From assembly GCA_902806595.1 (NCBI GenBank), contig CADCXC010000041.1:248001-312000 (forward strand): a stretch of 64,000 nucleotides of DNA. Reading direction: 5' to 3'. The stretch is from Pyrenopolyporus hunteri. Lineage: Eukaryota; Ascomycota; Sordariomycetes; Xylariales; Hypoxylaceae. The notes below the pieces were generated by a model. That model saw only the letters and a program-made list of their open reading frames with translations. It made no database searches and had not been told where the DNA came from. A program made the position numbers and the translations under genes. This document shows, piece by piece, positions 43,984 through 54,900 of this stretch. Within the stretch, counting starts at the first letter, position 1, and each line of letters starts with the position of its first letter.

Positions 43984-45863
43984 CAAATATAAGGCTCTGG
44001 GATGTAGGGACCTGAAGACTCCGCGAATATCTCGAAGCCGATGCACCTCCATACGCTATCCTGGCTCGTATGTGGGGGACCGACGAAGTGACCTTTGGCG
44101 ATATTCGAGAGGCCTGGCCGCTGTGCGTGTGGAAGAGCGGTTGAGGAAAATACGGTGCCGGCGGCAGGCGATTCGGGATGACCTCTAATACATCTAGGTC
44201 GACTTACGTCGCATCTACAAATCAGGTAGCGCAAAGTTCCAAGAAGCGATTAACATCACGTTTCGATGGTATGATAGGTTGCAGGTATGCTATACCTCCC
44301 TTGCTGATGTAAAACCTGGCGACGAAGAGGGTCCTGGCGGTTTACAAGGGGTTGTACGCTCTAGGAACTCGTAACCCCTAGCTTATTGGTTTTCTTCTAC
44401 GCAACTTGGGGGTTGGTAAGAACGCGATACGGGCTGCGAGATGCGATCTCGTCAATTACTGGTATCGATCGACTGTACTCGAAGGTTCGGCTACCAATGC
44501 GGCTGGAGCATTGCGAAATGCGAATTTTGCTCAGAAGATACATTGGGCTGTTGGCCATTCGACGACTCGGCCCGAGGATATTGACTATTGCCTTCTGCGA
44601 ACATTTGAAGTGAATACCCCTATGCTCTACGGCGAAGGGACAACTACTTTTATAAGGCCTCAAGAGGGGATTATGAGGGATTCTGACGACTGGACAATCC
44701 TCGCCTAAGGCTTCATGGCTCCTTTCTCAAAACGCCGGGGTGCGTCATATGCGTTAGCTACTTCGCCAGATGGCTTTGCTGAGTTTTCGGGTCTAATGCC
44801 GTCCGGCACTGCTCAGCCGGAGGATGCCTTTACCATGACCCAGTGTGGCCTTGAATTGTGTCTTCCGATGGTGGACCTGTTCGGGAGTGGGATAACTCTA
44901 TGCGCAGCAATCGGTCGAGGGAGCGGCGCGCGTGTCCTTGCGATATCTTTAATGGAAGCGAATTTTTACGTCGATTACATCTACTCGATACTCGGCCGTC
45001 GGATCACATAAATGTTTCAAAAACTGGCTAGTATGCCCGCCAGACTCCGAAAAAAAAAACGAGTTCCCGGCCGAATACTTCGTCGTCAGGATGTAGGCCC
45101 ATGCTGTGGTCGGTGATGACCTGCTGCAATACGCAGGCGAAGGCTTGGTCTTAGGTATATCGATCATGATTTATATTGATAAAGCTCACTAGTTAGGATT
45201 TGGTATGGCTATGAGATATAATTGTCGCGACCTTGAATCTTCGGATCGGTTAAACGAAGGAAGCCAGCAAAACAAGAAGATGGTTGGAATATAACCTGCG
45301 GCCGGAGATTGGACTTCCCAGCGTTGTGCGATCAATCATAGCAGAGGTGATGGGACTGGCTGTTGAAAAAATTGCAAAGGGATATGGAGATGGCTCAGCT
45401 TGGAATTGATTCTTTGGTTATTTTGAGGATAACGTATCTGCTTCGTGGGGCGACCGGGTTGCCCATATGTTCAGAGCCTGGCACTTGGTTGTGTCCTTTT
45501 ACGCGATGAGAAAATGATGATTTCGCTAAGAAAGCGCCGGTGCTAGGTCCTTATGCGGTGGGGAAGAATGGTGAATACAAATGCGGACTTCGGACAGGCA
45601 TCGAGAAGGTTGACTTTGCCTTAGTCGAAGTAGACCGGGACGCGCCGCTACTAGATTTCGTGGAAGACTCCAAGGCTTCCCGCGAAACGTGGAAAGACTC
45701 GACTTTTAAAAGGCCCGACTAAGCGTGGGAGTGGTTCGGTGAAGAATACTGCGAGGTGAGCTTGAAATTGGGCTCACACGCCATCGTGAATGCGTCGTTG
45801 ATGGCTGGCCTAACCATGAACCAGCCTAGTCTGCGCCTGGAACCTCTGCCCGGAGAGCCGTGA
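43984..45863 (+). pseudogene. HET-domain (heterokaryon incompatibility) gene relic
   Basis: Fragments in shifting frames line up with a HET-domain protein in the right order. At 43990-44130 there is RLWDVGT-stop-RLREYLEADAPPYAILARMWGTDEVTF, where the stop TGA probably replaces an Arg CGA. At 44233-44330 there is SGSAKFQEAINITFRWY followed by VCYTSLADV. At 44400-44480 there is TRYGLRDAISSITGIDRLY. At 44490-44705 there is QKIHWAVGHSTTRPEDIDYC, LYGEGTTTFIRPQE and DSDDWTILA. Around 44750-44990 there is SPDGFAEFSGLMPS with an FTMTQCGLELCLP strand. The family signals self/non-self recognition and cell death. Several frameshifts, stops and a missing WTLQEL segment make it non-functional. Some stops fit C-to-T change. 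Confidence 0.8.
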
Positions 45864-46998
45864 GATGCTAAAGTAGGGCAGGCGGTCCCCTACGAAAGCT
45901 AGGTCGGCCTAGCTTGGCCACTAGTTACGTTATAATGTGTCGCTGGCTTTTTGAGAAGCTGTCATATTCCTCGTCTCTGAAATAGAAATATGATAAAATA
46001 GAAAAGTAAGTGGACTAAGCCAGGTACCCTCGCATCTAAATTCCGCGAGTACAACCCCCCGACTTTCTTACAAGCCAATTATCGCGGCTGCGTTCCCCGA
46101 ATATGGGCCAGGGGCCCTGATTTGTCTTGGACGATTAGGTGACGTGTGGCGTAGGGGAATCCCCCTGGTCAGCGTTGTATTCGCACCCGGGGTATCTCAG
46201 CCTGCTTCTAACCTACCTGAGGCCTCACGTACCTACCTGAGATAAAACCACCATTTCTTCCCCTACTCTTCCAACAAATTTACATATAGGAGTGACTGCC
46301 GACGAAAAGCCTCCCTGCACGTATTGCTGACATGACATAAGACTATTGGGATATGTATATCCCTAGACCGCCACCATCGGTAATGAGAGTATATCGTGTT
46401 CCAATCAACTCGTAAGGAGAGGCACCATATGGTATGAGCGTCAGCACAGATTGACGTATCCCACCAAACAACAAAAATTTTACGATCCTCGATAGTCTAC
46501 CATGGCGAGCACGCCGCAATATGATATGCATGATCTGTTCGCCCCCGGGCTCCGACACTATGGACCAAGCAAGGGGCACTCGCTAACCTGCTATAGTATA
46601 CATACATACCCAGGTACCTCGCCTATCTCTGCCTATGTAGTTGTGCTAAATTATTGTACTAATAAGACTAGCGAGCAAAGTCTTGGGAGCGGTCCTCCTG
46701 GGAGGTGGAGATATCCGGTTTGACTATACCCGACGATAGTTAGTCAAAACGCCTCAAACTAACGCCGATAATAAGTCTACCCCGTCTTCATTTATGCGGA
46801 GAGACTTGGGGACCGTTAAGCGATGTATTTTATCTCGCTGGCGAACTCCAAGTCCCTTCAGTTTAGGCTCGGGAAGTTATCTTTTCTCAGCCCCCCTGAC
46901 GCGACACAGGAGCACAGCATTCTGCGCCCTCATCAACAGGCGCTATGCCTAAACACCGGTTTCTCTCGAAGGAAATCGCTTACTAAAAGCCTACCGCT
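45864..46998. other. Intergenic region, nothing recognised
   Basis: About 1.1 kb between the HET relic and the rhodopsin-fold gene, with ACCTACCTGAGG and CCAGGTACCTCG words (about 46225 and 46610). No gene was supported. Confidence 0.5.
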
Positions 46999-48057
46999 AT
47001 GTCCTACGATTCCGACGAGGCTCAGCAAGTTGGCTATGCTTGTGCGGTGCTATCGGTCCTTATCTTAGCCAGTCGGATAGTGATATCTCGATGGCGCCGC
47101 GAATCTTTCGACCTAAGTTTCTTCCTTGTCCTACTATCGATGCTAGTCATCGTCGGGAGAATAGTTACCAACAACTTCTACCTCAAGTTTGGGACCGCGA
47201 ACGACGTCTTGCACAATGAACACTTTTCCAATCACGACGACGATGACGACGCGAATCGCTTGAAAATCGGTAGTATCCTGGTTTTGCTGGCTAGGGTGTT
47301 ACTTACAGGAGCTCTATGGCTTCAAATATGTCTCTTGTTGCTATTCTATTCTAGAATCACTTCAGGCATAGTTTGGGCGGACCGGCTCACTAAGATAGCC
47401 TGGGCCGCCGTGGTCCTCACCTTCGTCGCTGTTGTACTAGCGACCTTCCTTGAATGTCGTCCGATCAATTTGTATTGGCAGGTTGACCCCGACCCGGGGC
47501 AATGTGTGCGAGCCTATGTCCAACTATTGATTCAGGGTATCGCCAACATCGTCATCGACATACTCCTTCTTTCCATCGCGTATCCTTTGATCTGTGTGAG
47601 AAAGCGGAGCTTATCGGAATATATTTCCCTCTATACCTTGTTCGCACTCGGCACCTTCTGTATCGTCATTACCATAATCCGGGTGGCCTTGATCTTCAAC
47701 GAGGACTCTTCCCAAACGACCCGTAGCCTTTGGGCGTCAGTGCAAATGTTCGTGTCGTGTTTTGTGGCAAATGCGCCAACTATCTACGGCTCCCTGCGGG
47801 TTGTGCGACGAAAGAAATCCGGCCAACGAAGTGTTGCGGGGCAAACAAACGGCGAGCCATCGAGTCGGCCATCGCGCCTCGAAAGAGACACTTGGTTGAA
47901 GATGGACGAGGGGATCGCTCTTACACGAATGTCCGATATACCGCATGATCATGCTACTCCGCCTAGTGCCTCAACGTCCCGTACCTACGAGAGTATTTCA
48001 GAGCAGTACTCTCGTCCTTTACCCCCAATCCCCCAAAATGAATATTCACCTCGATGA
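46999..48057 (+). CDS. Seven-helix rhodopsin-fold membrane protein (PTH11/SAT4-like)
   Basis: Single-exon, 352-residue protein with seven hydrophobic helices between residues about 12 and 270. Characteristic pieces are LARVLLTGALWLQICLLLLFYSRI, FLECRPINLYWQVDPDPGQC (conserved Cys and Trp loop) and the SLWASVQMFVSCFVANAPTIYGSLR helix. These are hallmarks of the fungal rhodopsin domain family that contains PTH11-like receptors and SAT4. The cytoplasmic tail of about 75 residues is Ser/Pro/Arg-rich and ends in a proline-rich PLPPIP motif. There is no CFEM domain. A plasma-membrane sensing role is known for PTH11 but is not shown for this subgroup. Confidence 0.85.
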   Translation: MSYDSDEAQQVGYACAVLSVLILASRIVISRWRRESFDLSFFLVLLSMLVIVGRIVTNNFYLKFGTANDVLHNEHFSNHDDDDDANRLKIGSILVLLARVLLTGALWLQICLLLLFYSRITSGIVWADRLTKIAWAAVVLTFVAVVLATFLECRPINLYWQVDPDPGQCVRAYVQLLIQGIANIVIDILLLSIAYPLICVRKRSLSEYISLYTLFALGTFCIVITIIRVALIFNEDSSQTTRSLWASVQMFVSCFVANAPTIYGSLRVVRRKKSGQRSVAGQTNGEPSSRPSRLERDTWLKMDEGIALTRMSDIPHDHATPPSASTSRTYESISEQYSRPLPPIPQNEYSPR

Positions 48058-48795
48058 ATCGAGTATTATATACGAAAAGCCGACATCTGGTCTATAATTC
48101 AAGACTTCTTAACGGCGCTAGAGCGACGGAAATAAGTGGTTTGGGGCTCGGATTAGTCTCTTCTTATTCTAGGAAGCGAGTATTCGAGAATCTCGCGTTC
48201 TCCTATTCCCGAATACCAGCACGAAGCTATGATTTACGACGATTTATACCCAACCGCGACATCGATCATCTCATACATGACGATCGGCTAATTTACTTAG
48301 CGAAGAGGCCTAGGAATCTGCTTGAGGACTCGTCTCATGTACCACCTAATATTATATGCGTGTTTTCGGAGCTAGACTTGGTTGGTACGTGGGTAGGTAT
48401 GGGCTTCTCAGTGAGAAGCACTGACGTCTGGACGTCTCTACTTGACCTTCGGAATAAGGCATGTGCATTGGGCGCTTTGCCTACATACGAGGTTAGGAAG
48501 CTAGGAGAGCGGGCGCGATGTCGTAAACAATATGACATCTGGTATGTTTCATGAGGGACCCCAAGCGGCCACCAAAAGGCGTGGAAAACAGAACACTACT
48601 AGGTAAAGACAATAATACAAATCAGCCCACCAGGACTCGAGACCAATTCGATAACCCCGTAGACTTTAGAATGCCACATCCCGCTTTCTAGTAGGTACTC
48701 CTACCGCCCCGCCATTCTCCCATAATCATACCAAGACCCATCAACTTTCGTGTTTATGCTTTATCTCCCTTAATAAGTCTGTAACCATCAGGGGT
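48058..48795. other. Intergenic region containing an unsupported open frame
   Basis: 3' flank of the rhodopsin-fold gene. A 166-codon frame at 48054-48554 starts at the preceding stop codon. It has no motif, membrane segment or family resemblance and is not called. Confidence 0.4.
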
Positions 48796-50200
48796 TCAGT
48801 TAGGTAGCGACGTTCTCTTGCTTGACTCATCACCTAACACCCTCTCAAACTCTACAAGAGCCCCATTGACCATTTCATTGATGTCATTGTCCCATATCTT
48901 GTGAAAAAGCTTGCTGATTACCGGTAAGAATTTTCCGAAGTCGCTGCCGACTACCTTGTCTTGCCAATGGAATAAGGCGCAAGTTTCCCGCGTGGCACCA
49001 ACGAGCCATTGAGTCCGTTCGTATCTCACATTGTTGTAGGCCGCGAGAGCTGCATGGCATAGCTCGACCTTATTCTCCTGTCCTTGACCTTCGATTTTAG
49101 CATTGACATTCTCGAGCAAGCTCGCCAGAACTAGGGCATCTTCTATGCCGAAGCCAGCCCCCGAACCCAAGTGCGGGCCGGCTGCATGAGCCGCATCTCC
49201 TGCGATAGCTACGCTCCCACGATTGTAATACGGCGCCGGGTTCTCGAACATGTCGAAGATAGCCCACTTCTGAGGCTCGTCGGGTAAAAGATCCACTAGT
49301 GCTCTCGCGGTTGGATGCCAGTCTGCGTATGCCCGGGTAGCATCTTCCTTATTCCCGGGGGCCGTATGTTTGCCGTCCTCGGTGTGCCAGGGGTTGGGGT
49401 CTGTGATAACTAGCAGTAGGTTCATAAACTGCTTATTCGCGACCGGGTAGTTCACAATATGCGCGCCTGGCCCGTTGTAAAAGAACCGATTCAATGTGCT
49501 ATCTCCGCCCGTTGTTCTCTCCTTTCCCAGTAATGCTTGTGCCTTCTCCATAGGTATCAGGGCCCGGAAACAGTATTTATTCGTGTAAGAAGGATATGAA
49601 GCAGGATTACCTTCTCCCAAGAGGAGTTGGCGGATCCGTGAACGAATCCCATCGCATCCAATGACTTTCCACTACTGTTAGCCTCGCCTATTTTTACGAG
49701 AACGTTGTCTAGATATTCTTACCAACGTCTGCTTCTTCGGTAGTTTGATCGCTGAAGTTTAGCATCACCCTCTTGTCGTTTGCCTGGCTAATTGATACCA
49801 CTGATTTGTTGAATTTGACCTTGTCCTTGGCTATCAGGTCGGACCATGCCTCCAGAAAGTCGGAACGCCGGCCTCCTTGAAACGAATCAACGCCAATCAA
49901 CAGCCTCGCTGCTATCTCATTCGTTTTGTAGCCGTCTACCCATTGGAAATATTCTTCCTCGACACTCGTCGGCGCTACTTGTTTGTAGACCTGGTATACC
50001 TTAGGGTCAACGACTGCTAGAGCACGCTCTGCGTTGGGACTGAAGCCGATGCCGGCTCCGATCTCCGTGAATGCGGGAGATCGTTCGTAGAGGGTGTAGT
50101 GAACACCACGCTTCTGTAGCCCCAGTGCCAATATAACCCCCGTGATTCCTCCACCGATTATAGCGACATGGATTCCACTGCCGTCGATTGACGATTGCAT
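48796..50200 (-). CDS. FAD-dependent monooxygenase, salicylate-hydroxylase-like
   Basis: Exons 50200-49723 and 49664-48796 give 448 residues, usual for this class. FAD-binding GGGITG is at residues 16-21, then YERSP with the ribose-binding Glu, the GIGFSPNAERAL stretch, DVVIGCDGIRSRIR across the intron, and GDAAHAAGPHLGSGAGFGIEDALVL. NAD(P)H- and oxygen-dependent aromatic ring hydroxylation is expected, possibly decarboxylating as in salicylate hydroxylase; the substrate is inferred from family only. The intron (49722-49665) has donor GTAAGA, and an AAAG acceptor is needed to give DVVIGCDG. A GTTGGT donor with a TAG acceptor is the alternative and gives a poorer match. Divergent from the GRE2-like reductase. 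Confidence 0.88.
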
Positions 50201-50786
50201 TGCGGGCTCGAAGCTTAGGTAGAATAACCGAACGAAGTGTCGCGTAAAGAAGGGAAGCAACTTCCTTAGACTGAAAATGAGTTCGTCGCGGTTACGCGCG
50301 AAGTTGCTCCAAGGTTTAATCACTCGCGGCCATAACACGTAAAGAACGGCGATTAAGGTCTCCGGTTATTCGGCGGGGTTTGTTAGTCGCATCTTGCACC
50401 AGTCTCAGAATGATCGTGTTCTTAGGATTCATCGTGCTTTAAGGGAGTTAATGTACCTAACTGTCGTGAAGGGTTGGGTGTTTCAGGACTGCGATTGGAC
50501 CGGTGTAATGGAACGATGTCCGGTCAGCTCGCTACCGACGCCAACTGTACCTAGATAAGACACTCCGGGCTTTAGTTGGGGTAGATGCGTCGGGGACTTG
50601 TGGCGGAGGCCGCGAGCAGCAGTGAGGTAATTCTGGCTAGCTGTTGATATATTCTCGTAAGTAAGGTACACTAACATATCCTCCTGATAGGTTATTGACT
50701 GTGTCATGTCAAATAATCAGATCGTCTGAGAAAGTACCCATGAACCTGCTCCTTTATATCGTCAGTGTTACTTGAGCCGTATCAAT
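50201..50786. promoter_or_regulatory. Shared promoter of divergent monooxygenase and reductase genes
   Basis: 586 bp between two ATGs facing away from each other. No separate gene was seen. The arrangement suggests co-regulation of an oxidation/reduction pair. No regulator site was identified. Confidence 0.45.
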
Positions 50787-52047
50787 ATGGAGGAGCCCAT
50801 AGGATTAGATAACGGTGTGGTGCTCGTGACAGGTAAGCAACCAGCATACCGGAATCTATTTTTGGAGTGATGTTGAACAGGCGATGTTGGTACAGGCGGG
50901 AGCGGATTCATCGCTTCTCATATAATTGACGTACTTCTCGACGATGGGTATTTTATTCGCGCCTCTGAAAGTAGCTGTGAAGCTGACAGCGCAGGTAGAT
51001 TCAGAGTTGTCACCACCGCGCGGTCGCATGACAAAGGCCGCAGGATAGTGGAGTCCGTCCATCCAAGCCAACGCAAGAATTTATCCTACGTCCTAGTAGA
51101 TGATGTTGCACGGGATGGCGCCTTCGACCCTGTAAGTTCATATTCCACCGTTTCTACACCAAGAGATCCGGTTTAATGGTTCACTACAGGTATTCGAGAA
51201 AGGGGTTGTCTTCGACTATGTTGTCCATACTGCATCTCCGTACCACTTAAATGTCAAGGACCCAGTAAAAGATTTCCTAGACCCGGCCATTAGGGGAACC
51301 GTAGGAATCCTCAAGTCAGTCAAGGCGCACGCACCTTCTGTAAAGCGTGTGGTTATCACATCGTCTAGCGCGGCGATGATCAATCCCCTCAACCATCAAA
51401 GGGTATACGATGAGACATGCTGGGCGCCGTGGACTCTGGAAGACGTTAGGATCCCTGAAAATGCTTATATAGTTAGCAAGGTAACCTTTACATAGATTCG
51501 CCGTGGATATGGGGACTTTCTGTTGACTTATATATAGACACTCTCCGAAAAGGCCGCCTGGGCCTTCATGCAAAGCGAGAAGCCTAAATTCGACCTCGCT
51601 GTCATTAACTGCACCTTCACATTCGGTCCCGTCCAACGAAACCTTCCGGATTTGGACGCTGTGAATACTTCCAACCAACGTATCCGGGATATGGTACAGG
51701 GCAAGATGAAGGAAGACCTACCGCCTACAGCACCGGTATTCACGTTTATTGACGTACGAGACGTGGCCCTGGCACATCTGAAGGCTTTGAAAGTGGCACA
51801 AGCTGGCGGGGAGCGCTTCTATATAGTTGGCGGGTATTTTTCGAATAAACAGATCGTCGACGTAATCCGTAATTCATATCCCGGGTTGGGGGCGCGCCTC
51901 CCACCCGAAGATATAAAGGACGATTTCCCCGCCGATGTCTACGGGTTTGATAACAGCAAATCCAAGTTGATTCTGGGGCTGGAGTATACTTCTCTTGAGA
52001 AGAGCATCAGAGATACCGTTCAGTCCATACTCGACTTAGGTCTGTGA
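50787..52047 (+). CDS. GRE2/dihydroflavonol-reductase-like NADPH-dependent reductase (extended SDR)
   Basis: Exons 50787-50832, 50896-50947, 50999-51131, 51190-51480 and 51538-52047 give 343 residues. The acceptor at 50895 is chosen over one 15 nt upstream because it gives the exact cofactor motif VTGGSGFIASH. Intron 2 (50948-50998, acceptor GGTAG) yields DDGFRVVTTARS, whose Arg is the NADPH-binding position. Catalytic residues: Ser in VVITSSSAAM, Tyr170 and Lys174 in YIVSK. The C-terminal half holds TFTFGPVQ and VFTFIDVRDVALAHLKAL. Such enzymes reduce ketones or aldehydes, such as methylglyoxal in yeast Gre2 and flavonoids in plants. The substrate here is unknown. Confidence 0.88.
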
Positions 52048-53412
52048 TGAAATATGACCGGGTTGGTATGAGAGCGTCGCCACACTCGGGATTAATGCAC
52101 TATATACCTATCTATTAAGGCTTACTATGGCAATCTACGAGCTATCTCAAGGTCCACCTCCGAGGAAGGGCTGAGCCATGCTTCTAGGGCACTTAGCATC
52201 TCAAATTAAAGTTCGCTGCGGCTCTTACCAAAATCAGCAATATCGAATATAGGATGTCGGTGGCTCGACGACTCATCTGAACTGTGGCTAGGGTAGCTCA
52301 TACATTACTCTTGCTGATAAGTTTAGCACGATTGCATTATGCTCTAAACCTGCGTAGGACGACCAAGGAAAAGTAACTGAGGTTATGTCGTTGGATTGCG
52401 GGATCCTTCTAAATAGCGGCGGGGGTGAGCGAAAGAGCTAACTCTAGCGACCGCTGTCAAAAAAGCATAGAAGTTTGAATATCTGGTAACTTGGTTTTGG
52501 TTAAGATAGGAAAGAATGGAATATGCTCGAAGAATAGTTCATTAGCTCTACTATAAAGGAGAAACCATCAACATATATGAATTCCATGATATGCGTGACA
52601 GATTTCGTACCTATCTACCCATCCTATATACAAGCGGATTGCGGCGACAACCTTCTACTTGCAATTATTTCACAAGTAACTCAAATTCTAATAAGAGAGT
52701 ATATTCAACAGGGGACCTGTTAGCTGGGGAGTTTACACCAGCGGGGAAGTATTCGAGCTGAAGGAATTAGCTGCCTTCACATTTTCGTTACATCGTCCCC
52801 AAGGTTGGGCATCTAACCAACTCCCCCCTTTTAGGTAAACCGGAGGTTCATAGCTTAACTAGAGGTTAGAACCGAGTCAGACGCAATGCGTCCCCACAAC
52901 AACAACCAGTAACCGTCATGAAAAACAAATAATCGGTTTAATCACCGAAGATATGAATATGATCTTAAAACTTCAATAAATATCTCCATTCGGAGGTTCC
53001 CTGAGCGCAATTCTACCTAAGGTAGGTGAATAGGGAGTTACAGTCAAACTTTCCTAGTTCTCCATCAATAGTAACTCTCCACGATCAAAATCAGTAATAG
53101 CCGTTACGTTACGAAAAGGGTATCATCATCCACCGTAACATCGTAACTCCATGAATTAATTGAAACCCAGCCCATGCGCACCCCTCCCCAGATATATACA
53201 CCATCTGCTAAAGCCTCGCGACAAAGGGTAGGCGGGTCACTGTGTATTTATCTCGGACGCATTTTCCAGAACGACGCCAAAGAATGTTAGCTAACCAGCG
53301 GTATTATATCCTTAAAGCCATAGGTGATCTCCAAAGTCATCTTATCGAAAGCGCTAGCATCGATGAGCTGCTCTTTGAACGAGAGGTGTTCGGTGTAGAA
53401 TGTGGTTGTCTT
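52048..53412. other. Intergenic region, nothing recognised
   Basis: About 1.4 kb of AT-rich sequence with no supported reading frame. Confidence 0.5.
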
Positions 53413-53970
53413 TTAGCCCCCATAGTAGTCCGGGCGGACTCGTCTTGATGCTTCGTACGCCGTCCATTGGGGACCCGTATCCGTCGCGATGTAAGTCGGG
53501 ACAGCAGGCGGGGGTATCGACTGAGGGAACCCCGGCCAGTAGCTTCTCCGCGGGTGAGTGACCTCGATCACTTCATCTGAATAGTAGGTTTCGGTATCCT
53601 CTTCCGCCGAATAAGACGTACATCCGCACCTCTTCGTGCAACAGCACCATAGAACTATACCAAGCACGGCAGCTCCGACCAAACACCCGACAATAATGCC
53701 TATTTGTTGTTGACTGAGACCGTCGGATGAAGCGGCGCCCGTACTCCAACCTGGTGGAGCGGGCGACTCAGTCGGCGGGCTACCACGGTTGAGCGTCACA
53801 ACGGCGGTGCTCGTCGCATCGGGATACGTTATGGTCTGCGTCAACGTGACCTGTCTGTTCACTATGCTAGGCTGCTCTGGACTAGCCGTGACTATTATCC
53901 TAGTGAAGCTGACTGACATTTTCTGCGACAACGGAACCGATTCAGACCGGGTATCGCGAATCGGATCCAA
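53413..53970 (-). CDS. Single-pass membrane protein with Ser/Thr-rich ectodomain
   Basis: Single-exon frame of 185 residues (or 168 if the Met of MSVSFTRIIV is used). The N-terminal 80 residues are rich in Ser, Thr and Pro and likely O-glycosylated, with beta-strand repeats such as VTLTQTITYPDATSTAVVTL. One transmembrane helix follows (IGIIVGCLVGAAVLGIVLWCC), preceded by polar QQQ, then a Cys-rich juxtamembrane turn (CCCTKRCGC) and an acidic, tyrosine- and proline-rich cytoplasmic tail. The layout resembles Mid2/WSC-type or SKG6-like wall-stress proteins, but there is no WSC domain and no clear signal peptide; an upstream exon may be missing. Function unassigned. Confidence 0.6.
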   Translation of the reverse strand: MDPIRDTRSESVPLSQKMSVSFTRIIVTASPEQPSIVNRQVTLTQTITYPDATSTAVVTLNRGSPPTESPAPPGWSTGAASSDGLSQQQIGIIVGCLVGAAVLGIVLWCCCTKRCGCTSYSAEEDTETYYSDEVIEVTHPRRSYWPGFPQSIPPPAVPTYIATDTGPQWTAYEASRRVRPDYYGG

Positions 53971-54900
53971 GAACCACGATCCAGTCCGTCGAGAAGTATC
54001 TTTAGGGACTGGGTCTTAAGGAGGGAGATCATCAGGCAGTTTTATCGACGGAACCGTCACACCGGTGCCGCTCCGCGCACCCTGTCCCGTCAGTCGATGA
54101 TATGTTAATTAAGCTTGGAACATCCCACACCAATCCTCCTGCAGGCGACTCAGATCGCATCGTCATCTGACATTGGTTCAACTCAGATGACGATTTCTAC
54201 CTGCCCTATCGTGATAGGTGCCAACCTACAGGCTGGGTAGCTAACGGCTCGGCATCCAGGCGGATACGGGCATCACACCCTCCTGTCGCACACGCCAGAT
54301 GATTCCCGCTAATGCAAATCATATGTAGCTGTAGGCAGGTTGTAGATAATGCACGCGCTGCCCAATCTTGGAAATCCCCATTTGTTCTAGTTTCAGGTGG
54401 GTTACATTTGGGGGCTAAGGTCATGATATATTCATTGGTCCTATCACATGGCATGCCCCATGAGGGCACGGGAACTTCGACTTAAGACATACCTATACAC
54501 CGAAAAGCTGCGTTTGCTCCCCGCATATGTATAAGTAGGTGGTATATATTCCGCTGGCTCCAGCGCCATACCCTTCTAGTTATATGTGGTGCCATCCTTC
54601 AAAGAGGTGTTAGGCATCCTCTGTCATCTTGGAGCCGAGTAGCGTTATCAAGTAACTATTCACGGCATAGCGCGGTTATAGCCGCCGGCTATATGACTAT
54701 TTTCATCAATTTCTCCATCATAAGCATGCGAATCGTGTCGTGACAGAGCCGAAGTGTCGATGCAGCTGCACAAGTTCCTCACGGATATGTTAAAGTTGAT
54801 CAACTGCTGGTGGGTGTACAGGACGCGGAAAAGTAAAATAGGATGCTCGTGATGTATTCACTATCTACTAGGTAACAAGGAGCTCGCTGCACAACGACCC
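53971..54900. other. Intergenic region, nothing recognised
   Basis: Spacer of 930 bp between two minus-strand genes. No supported reading frame. Confidence 0.5.

Noticed and set aside
48054..48554. 166-codon open frame after the rhodopsin-fold gene
   Set aside because: It starts in the preceding stop codon, has no motif or membrane segment, and its codon use does not resemble the neighbouring genes. Probably 3' flank read by chance.
50881..50895. Upstream acceptor for exon 2 of the GRE2-like gene
   Set aside because: It stays in frame but inserts five residues into the invariant TGGSGFIA cofactor loop, so the acceptor at 50895 is preferred.
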